Assembly: GCF_001642955.1 (NCBI RefSeq)
Contig: NZ_LWSK01000062.1
Coordinates: 1-33,607 of the forward strand
Reading direction: 5' to 3'
DNA length: 33,607 nucleotides
Source of the DNA: Rubripirellula obstinata
Lineage (GTDB): Bacteria; Planctomycetota; Planctomycetia; Pirellulales; Pirellulaceae
Shown here: positions 9,078 through 16,761 of the stretch, in pieces
How positions within the stretch are numbered: position 1 is the first letter of the stretch
How the letters are laid out: every line of letters starts with the position of its first letter
Notes under the pieces: model-generated
The model's database searches: none
What the model saw: the letters and a program-made list of their open reading frames with translations, nothing else
What the model was told of the DNA's origin: nothing
Translations under genes and position numbers: made by a program

Positions 9078-12000
9078 GAGGCTATCTCCGCACCCGAAGA
9101 CGGATCGCTTGGCGGTCGTTCGCTGACGTCTTTGGAATCGGGAAGATCGCGATTCGACACGCCCTTGCCGGTCGGACGCATCGACTCGGTTTCGCTAACT
9201 TCGCCTCGCGGGGGAACGCTAGATGCTGTGTTTTCAACCAACTCGTTGCTAAGAATTCGCGTTGACGAGGATCCCAGATTGCTCGGTGAGTTCGACGCAA
9301 AGACTCGATCGTGTCGCCCCGGAACCAACAACGAACGAATCGCCATCATGACGATGACCAAAACCAAGGAAATGAGTCCCAACTGTCCGGCTAAAACGGC
9401 TGCATCGGGTGCGATCAAGATGAGACCGGCGAAGGCCAACGCGGCAATCACGGCTGTCAGCGGATGCCGGGTCACCGGGATGTAGATCAACATCACGGTC
9501 GCAAACAGAACAGTCGATGCAACAATCAACCATAGGATTGTTCGAGACGCAATTTTGACTTCAAAGGCAGGTAGATCGGTTCCCAGATAAAGGTATCGAT
9601 TGCCCGGCGGCATTTCGACACTGGCACCACCGACCAGTCTCGCCAATTCTTGATCGCTCAAACTCGATTGACGGTACAAACGCCATTGATCAAATTGCCA
9701 CGACATCGCTCGGCCCACCGTCGGCGACGCCCAGACGACATGACTATCAAGCGGCGCAATCACCTGCCAAAAAACGCGACCCAACCCGCTGGGTAACTGC
9801 ACAAGAGGCTGAACCGTCGAAATGGATGCCAAAGAATCTTGCGGAATCCAAACGTTTAATTCCAGCGAATGCGACTCCAGATCACCCGGTAGATCGACAA
9901 CCAACCAACCCCTGCGATTTTCAACACCCACACTTTTCCCGTCAACAAACGCTTCGACCCGAACCTGTTGCATGAGCCTTTCGAGGCGTCGTTCGTTTGA
10001 CGAAGTGCTTTGACTGCTCGTTCGCGCGAGTGAATTTTGTCCTGTTGCCGATGTTGATTCCGACAAGTTCGTGTTGTTGGCTGCCAGTGCTGATCGGCTT
10101 AGGTTGACGCGAAATTCAGAACCACGGCGAATGGTCGCCAAAATCTGTTCTTGCCGAGTGGAATGGCTGACAGCGGTTCGCAAGACCAACTCTTGCACCG
10201 AAAGCTCCTGCAACAAAGCTGTCTGAGCCTTCAAACGCAATTGAATTGGTTCACGAGGAAGTGCGTTCATTGTCAAGAAACGTGTTCGCGGTTCAGCGCC
10301 CTCGACTCGCGATTGCAAGAACTGCGTCTCAGAAAATTGCTGTTCCTCAAAACTCGAATTCTCTGCACCCGTATTCAAACGCTTTGAATCCAATGCGACC
10401 AATTGAGATTGGCCATCACCGCGCAACTGAATCTCGAAGTTGCCACGCATCGTGACATCCGGGATGTGGGGTCGTGGAAAAGACACCTCTTGAATGTCCT
10501 TGGCGTTTTCCGAAGACGAAATCTCTTGTCCATGTCGCCATCGTATCGCCATGGCTCCGCTGGAAAGTCGTTCAGAGATTAATTCAAATCGATCGTTGTC
10601 AAGCTTTCTTAACTTTGCGGGAACACCGTCCACCGTGACGACCCAGGGTTCTTCAGAGTCGCTCCATTGACTTGCTCCTTCTGCCGCCACACGTCCAAAA
10701 ACACTCTCACGATCAAACAAGCTGTCGTCGGATGCTTTGTTTGAATTCTCCTGCCCAAAGAACTTTGGCAACAAGCCGCTGATGGCATCCGAACCTAACA
10801 AAGACTGATCAATCAATGATCGATTGATCCGTCGTTGTGGAATTCGGATTGGCAGCCTACCTTCCAAATCCAACGGAGAATCGATCATCCAATCGACCGT
10901 CGATTTTAGCTGGGAACCGTCGATTTCAACGGTCGCTTCGGGCGAAAGCGTGATGCGAAGCGGTTGGTCTTGCAACGTTCCAGCCAGGATGACTGGCTCG
11001 CCAAACCTTGCTACTTGAAAACGGCTCAACGTCGCCCCGGTGGCACTCTCAGACTCATTTGCCATGATCCTGGTCAGCCCTTCGGATGCAGCCAAATCGA
11101 CCGTCATCAAAGTTCGGCCATTGCCTACCAGATCCAGAGTCGATTCACCAGCAACGACTTCGTTTTCACTTGTGCTAATGCTTGGCAACGGAAATTCAAT
11201 ATCGCCCAGATCCTGACCGAGCGGTCGTTGAGCAGACAAAACGAAGACAAGGTCATCTTGTTGGCTCGCTTGATTCCATTGCAACACGCGATCTTCACCA
11301 ATCAAAAATGTTTCCACTCGCTGACCAGTTTCTTGATTGACGATTGCCAGCACATCCCAAGACGCGTCATCAATTCGCAACATGTTATTGATAACCGAAC
11401 CACCGACAGTGATCTGCATCTGCAAAGAGGCGATCGCATCACGAATGACAACTTCTGATTGAACAGAAAGCGTTAAGCGACGCTCTTTGGTGGACAGCCA
11501 AACCGGCAACTCGAACGAACCGCGATCAAAACGAAAACGATAGGTGCGTCCACTGACCTCTGGATCGGTTTCGTCAACGGGTTCGCTGCGAACCCAAGGC
11601 TTCGTTTCCCAACGCAAACGGTATTCTTCGCCCAAACGAATGGTTATTTCACCACGATGTCGCAGCGAATCGACAACTTGCGGGACCGTCATTTCCAGTG
11701 GCGTTTCAGCCGAAATTTCGCCGCCAGATAGCTGCAACTCAAAATTCAAATCGATCCGCTGCTGTCGCTCTTCTTCCGGCAGGATCACATCGACCAGATT
11801 CGCGATAGCATTAACGGACTGATCACTGTTTGATTCCCCTGATTCTGTTTCGCCTGATTGTGTCTCGCCTGATTTTGTTTCGACAGGGACGAACTGAATC
11901 GATTGCCCGCCGGTGCCCAGACGCGGGACATCCAGCAGCACGGATCCAGGCGGCAATTGAAGCTGAAATCTCTCGATCGATCCTTTGATGTTCCTTGCAG

Positions 12001-12928
12001 TCAAGCGAACCGAAGCAATCGGTTGATCTTGCGGTGAATCCCAACGAACGTCTATTCGGCTTTCGACTTCCAGCAAAGGTTTCTGTTGCGCAGCACTGCG
12101 ACGGTTGTTCCATCGCAAGACAAAATCACCTCCGCTGCTTTCCACCAACAGCTCAGTCGTTTTTTTGTCGGTTGGCTTGGACGTAACGACCTCATCGGCA
12201 CCAGAAATCGCTTCGCCCAAAACATCCTCAGCATCAACCTCTAGTTTTACAGTCGATGGAACTCGGGGCAGTGAAAACTTTAGCGAATCAGCGGGCATGG
12301 TTTCAACGCGAGCGGACACCTTCATTTCCAGCTCGGCTTTGCACGGCGTGTCAGTGCGCACCCACCATTGATATCCCTGATCATTCTCGGTCACGACAAC
12401 GGCATGGTCGGTGACACCCGAAACGGTGGGTGGGCTGAGCAAATGAAAGTTGCTCATGCCCAGTGGGATTTTGGCGAACCCTCCTTCGGTCGGCTCGACA
12501 TTCAGACTGATCGTCACGTTCATTTCCGCGCGACCGTTATTGGTGGAACCGGTAACCCGCAGCGATTGGAAAACGTAGCGGTCGCTATCCGCTTGGTTGC
12601 CAACTTCCAGTCGCTTCAACTTCTCAAGTTGTTCCCAAGTCGTTCCTGGAACGACGACCTGCGAACCCGATTCGCTGAGAAACAGAAACGCATCGACCGG
12701 AACATCAGAACGACTCGGGCGAAACACATCACGCGAAGGAACGAGACCACCCCGGCGAGTTCCGGTCGGATCGGATGCTCGATCGGCACTTGGCCTGTCA
12801 CCGTTTTGTCCAGGATCAGTTTTTTGCCCGGTTGCAACTGACGGGCAAGTTCCCGCTAAAAGGAGCATCAACCAAACCAATCGCATCGAAGAACAGATCA
12901 TTCGGATGGAGAAGCAGGTCGGTCGCAT
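9074..12928 (-). CDS. Large exported membrane protein, first module of the giant operon
   Basis: A ~1284-aa protein of no family I recognise. The open frame runs to 13033 (1319 aa), but a signal peptide fits best at Met codons 12928, 12901 or 12886. From 12886 the protein begins MRLVWLMLLLAG and has a cleavage region near SVATG. I used 12928; no start has a good Shine-Dalgarno. A long ectodomain rich in Ser, Glu and beta-like segments follows. Three hydrophobic helices come next (DNA ~9545-9310), containing HPLTAVIAALAFAGL and an APDAAV turn, then a ~75-residue Ser/Pro-rich tail. The helix cluster matches in pattern both clusters of the 2469-aa neighbour. The TGA stop overlaps the next GTG. 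It is the first gene of the operon; the gene-free block upstream separates it from the DUF1501 operon. Confidence 0.9.
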   Translation of the reverse strand: MRPTCFSIRMICSSMRLVWLMLLLAGTCPSVATGQKTDPGQNGDRPSADRASDPTGTRRGGLVPSRDVFRPSRSDVPVDAFLFLSESGSQVVVPGTTWEQLEKLKRLEVGNQADSDRYVFQSLRVTGSTNNGRAEMNVTISLNVEPTEGGFAKIPLGMSNFHLLSPPTVSGVTDHAVVVTENDQGYQWWVRTDTPCKAELEMKVSARVETMPADSLKFSLPRVPSTVKLEVDAEDVLGEAISGADEVVTSKPTDKKTTELLVESSGGDFVLRWNNRRSAAQQKPLLEVESRIDVRWDSPQDQPIASVRLTARNIKGSIERFQLQLPPGSVLLDVPRLGTGGQSIQFVPVETKSGETQSGETESGESNSDQSVNAIANLVDVILPEEERQQRIDLNFELQLSGGEISAETPLEMTVPQVVDSLRHRGEITIRLGEEYRLRWETKPWVRSEPVDETDPEVSGRTYRFRFDRGSFELPVWLSTKERRLTLSVQSEVVIRDAIASLQMQITVGGSVINNMLRIDDASWDVLAIVNQETGQRVETFLIGEDRVLQWNQASQQDDLVFVLSAQRPLGQDLGDIEFPLPSISTSENEVVAGESTLDLVGNGRTLMTVDLAASEGLTRIMANESESATGATLSRFQVARFGEPVILAGTLQDQPLRITLSPEATVEIDGSQLKSTVDWMIDSPLDLEGRLPIRIPQRRINRSLIDQSLLGSDAISGLLPKFFGQENSNKASDDSLFDRESVFGRVAAEGASQWSDSEEPWVVTVDGVPAKLRKLDNDRFELISERLSSGAMAIRWRHGQEISSSENAKDIQEVSFPRPHIPDVTMRGNFEIQLRGDGQSQLVALDSKRLNTGAENSSFEEQQFSETQFLQSRVEGAEPRTRFLTMNALPREPIQLRLKAQTALLQELSVQELVLRTAVSHSTRQEQILATIRRGSEFRVNLSRSALAANNTNLSESTSATGQNSLARTSSQSTSSNERRLERLMQQVRVEAFVDGKSVGVENRRGWLVVDLPGDLESHSLELNVWIPQDSLASISTVQPLVQLPSGLGRVFWQVIAPLDSHVVWASPTVGRAMSWQFDQWRLYRQSSLSDQELARLVGGASVEMPPGNRYLYLGTDLPAFEVKIASRTILWLIVASTVLFATVMLIYIPVTRHPLTAVIAALAFAGLILIAPDAAVLAGQLGLISLVLVIVMMAIRSLLVPGRHDRVFASNSPSNLGSSSTRILSNELVENTASSVPPRGEVSETESMRPTGKGVSNRDLPDSKDVSERPPSDPSSGAEIAS
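11831..11884 (-). repeat. 15-bp tandem repeat encoding SGET(E/Q)-type pentapeptides
   Basis: Units at 11840-11854, 11855-11869 and 11870-11884, plus a 9-bp partial at 11831-11839, encode a run of SGETQ, SGETE and SGESN within the large ectodomain protein. The repeat is in frame, acidic and five codons long, like the unrelated LTDS repeat in the neighbouring gene. Confidence 0.85.
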
Positions 12929-13161
12929 GAACACGAATCCCGGCCGGTTTCGATACTTGTGACGGGACAAGTACCTCGAATGCGGGGATGAAGATGAGAG
13001 AAGAAAAGACGGGTGCCAGCATCGACACATCAATCATCATAGTTTACGCGAACTGCCCAGCCCGCAAAGCCAAAAGCGACTTGCCGGAAGCTGATTTGTG
13101 CAGGTTAATTGCCGCACAATCGGCATGACCGGAACAGGAACGTCGGTTCGAGGCAACGAGA

Positions 13162-13318
13162 GGGTGCAGCAAGCTAATAGGACGGAACCGCAACGTAGGC
13201 CCTAGCGAGTGGAGCGAGTTACGGCAGGGCTGCAAAAAATGCCGTAACTCGCTCTACTCGCTACGGCCTACAAAGCTACAAAGCTGCAAAACGTCTGCCG
13301 ATTAGCGTGCCTGCACCC
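13162..13318. repeat. 157-bp palindromic element with GTAGGCC arms
   Basis: Outer ends GGGTGCA (13162-13168) and TGCACCC (13312-13318) are inverted, and next to them AGCTAAT faces ATTAGC. Inside, 13195-13226 and 13240-13271 form 32-bp inverted arms with 2 mismatches around a 13-nt centre containing six A. Each arm is itself a palindrome (GCCGTA...TACGGC, one mismatch in the left arm). Half copies occur at 14561-14592 and 27016-27049. The hairpin could also end transcription coming from either side. Confidence 0.85.
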
Positions 13319-13600
13319 GCAACGAGATCCATCCATTCCCTCTGCCCTGAACACTAAATTTTTACGCTCACCAGAAAACTGCGTCGTGCAAAAGCAACGA
13401 TTTCCAGCCCACGAAACGAGAGATTACGAGCTTACGGTAATTCAGAACTACCATCTGTTCGTACTGCGTACGTCTTTTTGCAACCACGCCTTCGCCTGAT
13501 GATGATCCGATTAGGCTGACTTCAAAACCTGACAAGCCATCAAAGCCGATTGCCCACGCTCCGACAAGCTCTTTTATAGATTGGCCACCTGCTGCTAAAG
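13234..13600 (-). pseudogene. Decayed duplicate of the 3' end and flank of the WD40 gene
   Basis: This segment aligns with 14555-14912. The first ~210 bp, which lie outside the gene, are nearly identical (for example CTCACCAGAAAACTGCGTCG in both). The part matching the coiled-coil tail of the 14751-16748 gene is much more diverged. Read on the minus strand in the gene's frame it meets TAG and TAA codons within the region equivalent to QQQVVNLKKS, so it is not translated as a copy of that tail. It still ends in a QYEQM-like stretch matching QYDQM near the real C-terminus. The 5' part of the gene is not found in the duplicate. Confidence 0.8.
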
Positions 13601-14182
13601 CTTCAAAGAGGCTGCTTTGCGCCTTCGCGACCTAGCGACTTTGCGTTTTTGATTTGATAACAATCAATAGATGGTGGGTGGCACCTTCTGGCTTTCGCTG
13701 CCGTCAAACCCGAACCCCAAGTCTGACCCCACGCGAAGCGTTTCCCCCCTGACAAGCCATCAAAGCCGATTGCCCACGCTCCGACAAGCTCTTTTATAGA
13801 TTGGCCACCTGCTGCTGAAGCTTCAAAGAGGCTGCTTTGCGCCTTCGCGACCTAGCGACTTTGCGTTTTTGATTTGATAACAATCAATAGATGGTGGGTG
13901 GCACCTTCTGGCTTTCGCTGCCGTCAACCCCGAAACCCGAGTCTGACCCCACGCGAAGCGTTTCCATGACAAGCCATCAAAGCCGATTGCCCACGCTCCG
14001 ACAAGCCCTTTTATAGATTGACCACCTGCTGCTGAAGCTTCAAAGAGGCTGCTTTGCGCCTTCGCGACCTAGCGACTTTGCGTTTTTGATTTTATAACAA
14101 TCAATAGATGGTGGGTGGCACCTTCTGGCTTTCGCTGCCGTCAAACCCGAAACCCGAGTCTGACCCCACGCGAAGCGTTTCC
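13528..14182. repeat. Three tandem repeats of about 217 bp
   Basis: Units begin with GACAAGCCATCAAAGCCGAT at 13531, 13751 and 13968, with periods of 220 and 217 bp; the last unit ends at 14182. The first ~70 bp of each unit derive from the WD40 gene's coiled-coil tail. The remainder, including TAACAATCAATAGATGGTGG and a closing CTGACCCCACGCGAAGCG, does not. Unit 3, nearest the gene, keeps GATTGACCACC and GCTGCTGAAG exactly as in the gene, whereas unit 1 has changed both. No long open frame is shared by the units. The units are too long and have no spacers, so this is not a CRISPR array. Confidence 0.92.
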
Positions 14183-14298
14183 TTTGACCATGCCTAATGC
14201 AAGTTAGCTGCGATCGGCACGGCGGGTGGATCGCAAGCAATGCAATTTGAGCAGGCCTGCAACAAGACCCGTCAGTGCCGCAGTTCCGGCAATCCGCG

Positions 14299-14389
14299 CA
14301 CCATCGTTTTGCCCCTTCATCGTTTTGCCCAATTTTTTGTCGCTAGTCGATTCCGATCGGCAAAACGATGAAGGGGCAAAACGATGGTG
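14299..14389. repeat. Perfect 31-bp inverted repeat, 29-nt loop
   Basis: Arms 14299-14329 and 14359-14389 are exact inverted copies. Each arm contains the 12-mer CATCGTTTTGCC twice (14302 and 14318; inverted at 14359 and 14375). The loop contains a T run. The hairpin would be stable in DNA or RNA. No open frame of note crosses it, and no gene points at it closely enough to call a terminator. Confidence 0.88.
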
Positions 14390-14470
14390 TGCTGTTCCTT
14401 GGTCCTGTACCAAAGTCGTTATCTCCCTACACCAACATCCAGTTTCCCTGCAAGTTTGCCGCCGGAAAAC

Positions 14471-14546
14471 GCTTCGCGGGGGTCAGGCCTTGTCTTGGGT
14501 TTTCAGTCACGCGAAAACCCAACACAAGGCCTGACCCCGGCGAAGC
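14471..14546. repeat. 33-bp inverted repeat, 10-nt loop
   Basis: Arms 14471-14503 and 14514-14546 match at 31 of 33 positions around the loop CAGTCACGCG. The arms carry GGGGTCAGGCC and its complement, and the flanks read GCTTCGC/GCGAAGC. The CTGACCCC...GCGAAGC part recurs at the end of each ~217-bp tandem unit (for example 14160-14178), so the hairpin and the tandem units share a building block. Confidence 0.85.
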
Positions 14547-14560
14547 CCCTCCCCAAAAAA

Positions 14561-14592
14561 TGCCGTAACTCGCTCAACTCGCTACGGCCTAC
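14561..14592. repeat. Half copy of the GTAGGCC palindromic element
   Basis: This 32-bp single arm (TGCCGTAACTCGCTC...CGGCCTAC) matches 13240-13271 with one substitution. It keeps the internal GCCGTA/TACGGC palindrome but lacks the facing arm. It sits in the duplicated 3' flank of the WD40 gene. Confidence 0.8.
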
Positions 14593-14750
14593 AAAGCTGC
14601 AAAACGTCCGCCGATTAGCTTGCCTGCACCCGCAACGAGATCCATCCATTCCCTCTGCCCTGAACACTAAATTTTTGCGCTCACCAGAAAACTGCGTCGT
14701 GCAAAAGCAACGATTTCCAGCCCACGAAACGAGAGATTACGAGCTCACGG

Positions 14751-16748
14751 TCATTCAGAAATCATCTGGTCATACTGAGCACGCGTTTTGCTCAGTCGCT
14801 CCTTCGCCTGATGGTGATCAGACTTGCTGGACTTCCAAGCCTGACTAGCCTTCACCGCCGATTTCTCAAGCTCCGGTAGGCTCTTTTTTAGATTGACCAC
14901 CTGCTGCTGAAGATTTAAAAATCGCTCCTGTAGCTTCTCGGTCTGATTCGAGATTTCAATGCGGATTTTTCTTTTCGCAGATAACTCAAGCAACAGATTT
15001 GCAGCCGCCTGTTCTGCATCAGCTAATTTCGACTGAGTGTTCTGATCTGTTGTTGATGCATTCTTTGAAGCATTCTTCGAAGCAACGCGGACTGCGATCA
15101 ACTGATCCTGCATGTCACGTGACGATGCGACGATCTTTGGGATAGCAACATCGATCGATTGTAAACGTTTTTGCAGTTTTCCAATCTGCTCGTTCGCCAA
15201 ATCTGCTTGTGCTTGCACCGCCGTGACTTTGGCCTGAATTTCTGCGACGGCCCGTTTCTTTTTATCCGCAACGACCTTGGCTTGGTTCATCCGCTGCTGA
15301 ATCGGCTTCATTTCTATTTGCATTGCCTTGAGTTGTTTCTCAAGCACTCCGACGCGCTCGCTGAGCGGTGGCGGATTGGCGGCCAGGGTTGCGGTTGTCT
15401 TGGGATCCGCGGTGCTGACCAACATGACCGCGCCTGTCCAATCACCGTAAACGATATGCTTTCCATCGTGGGAAATTTCAACTTCTAGAACGTCCTCTTT
15501 CATTGTGGGGAAATCTCGCAGGTGACTGCCAGTTGCGTCCCACAGTTTTGCCTGTTTGTCTCGGCCACCGGTCACCAATCGGCCTTGGTGATCGAACGAT
15601 ACGTCGTGGACAGCTTTGCCAACACTGATCGACTTAACAGCTTTCCCCAGATTCATATCCCAAAGCTTGACGGTCCCATCGGCACTGGCGCTTGCCAAAA
15701 CATTCGAGTCATCTCGCCAGGCAAGACCATGAATGGCGTCCTTGTGATCGGTCAGGTCCAAGAACAACCGCCCCGTGCTTGCTTCCCAAACGCAAAGTCC
15801 ACCGCTGCGGTCACCCGATGCAATCAGCACTCCGTCGGGACTGTAGGCAACCGAGTAAATCCAATCCGTGTGCTTTTTGAGCTCGAATTGTTGACTGCCA
15901 TCTGCCGCATCAAATATCCGCAGCAATTTCTTTGGTCCGCCCAATGCGATTTGAGTCATCGATTGATTGGCGTCTCCGTCAAAGACGGTATCGAGTTCAT
16001 CACCGACCACCGCGACACGTTTCCCCGTCTTGATATCGTAAACCGAAACGATTCCGCGAACGCTGTGTTCACCGCCCGATGCGATCAGGAAATTGCCATC
16101 GCGACTGAACCGCAACCCTTGTGCAATACCTTCGTCAAACGGAAGAATCCCCAGCAGTTCAGCCGTATCGGTGTGGTACAAGACAATCTGTTTTTGCCCC
16201 GCGATGGCGACCAGCGGTGCCCAGGGACTCGTCGCAATCGCAGTGATCGCAGCGGGACGATCAGTCACGACTGGCGAATGGAAGGTGTTAAACTGCGGCA
16301 TCGCGCCGCCACCGTCCGGTCGCCCACCAGTGCTGGCGACAAAGGCGAGAGCGTTCTTCTTTTTTGGCTTCGCTTTTGAACCTAGATTCTCTGGGATTCC
16401 GGCTTCGATCCAACGCCGGACTACTTCCAGTTGGTCTGCGGGAATTTTGTCTTGATTTGGCGGCATCTCCGGTGAATCGTCATGGTTCATCAGTTGCCAC
16501 AATCGGCTGCCATCGTAGTCGCCATCGTCAAAAACAATTTCGCCGCTGCCGCCACCTTCGACCAACGAAGTGTAAGAATCCAAGGCCAGCCCACCTTTTT
16601 GTTCGCCCTGGTTGTGGCAGGAAAAACAATGCTGCCGCAAAATAGGTTTGACATGATCATCGAACGTCACCTTGGCCGAGTCGGCAGACGCGACTGCCAA
16701 ACAAGACATCCAGGCAAAGCCGAACGAGAGATGAACCAGATGTTTCAT
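14751..16748 (-). CDS. Exported PSCyt1 cytochrome c domain plus WD40 propeller and coiled coil
   Basis: A planctomycete-type envelope protein of 665 aa. The start at 16748 is chosen over the longer frame from 16844 because it opens directly with a signal peptide (MKHLVHLSFGFAW, cleavage near ASA) and leaves 13 bp after the upstream gene instead of overlapping it. Residues ~26-120 are the planctomycete cytochrome c domain (PSCyt1) with a CFSCH haem-binding motif (C41, C44, H45) and an EMPPN segment. Residues ~150-450 form WD40 repeats (recognisable units SPDGVLIASGDRSGGLCVW, ADGTVKLWD). Residues ~460-665 are a charged Gln/Lys/Ala-rich coiled coil. It is the last gene of the DUF1501 operon. Such proteins are common in planctomycetes and their function is not established; redox or scaffold roles are inference. 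Confidence 0.9.
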   Translation of the reverse strand: MKHLVHLSFGFAWMSCLAVASADSAKVTFDDHVKPILRQHCFSCHNQGEQKGGLALDSYTSLVEGGGSGEIVFDDGDYDGSRLWQLMNHDDSPEMPPNQDKIPADQLEVVRRWIEAGIPENLGSKAKPKKKNALAFVASTGGRPDGGGAMPQFNTFHSPVVTDRPAAITAIATSPWAPLVAIAGQKQIVLYHTDTAELLGILPFDEGIAQGLRFSRDGNFLIASGGEHSVRGIVSVYDIKTGKRVAVVGDELDTVFDGDANQSMTQIALGGPKKLLRIFDAADGSQQFELKKHTDWIYSVAYSPDGVLIASGDRSGGLCVWEASTGRLFLDLTDHKDAIHGLAWRDDSNVLASASADGTVKLWDMNLGKAVKSISVGKAVHDVSFDHQGRLVTGGRDKQAKLWDATGSHLRDFPTMKEDVLEVEISHDGKHIVYGDWTGAVMLVSTADPKTTATLAANPPPLSERVGVLEKQLKAMQIEMKPIQQRMNQAKVVADKKKRAVAEIQAKVTAVQAQADLANEQIGKLQKRLQSIDVAIPKIVASSRDMQDQLIAVRVASKNASKNASTTDQNTQSKLADAEQAAANLLLELSAKRKIRIEISNQTEKLQERFLNLQQQVVNLKKSLPELEKSAVKASQAWKSSKSDHHQAKERLSKTRAQYDQMISE

Positions 16749-16761
16749 TGGATAAATTTTT

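Noticed and set aside
12929-13033. 35-residue N-terminal extension of the large ectodomain protein
   Set aside because: It puts a polar, Arg/His-rich stretch before an otherwise normal signal peptide and has no ribosome-binding support.
13528-14182. CRISPR array
   Set aside because: The ~217-bp units are contiguous, with no short repeats separated by unique spacers, and no cas genes are near.
13034-14750. Insertion sequence
   Set aside because: No transposase frame or paired IS ends were found; the block is explained by duplications and hairpins.
14226-14848. Plus-strand open frames in the repeat block
   Set aside because: They run through hairpins and the 3' end of the WD40 gene, and have no recognisable domain or start signal.
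15522-16379. Plus-strand 285-codon open frame
   Set aside because: Antisense to the WD40 region, whose repeats and cytochrome motif are clear on the other strand.
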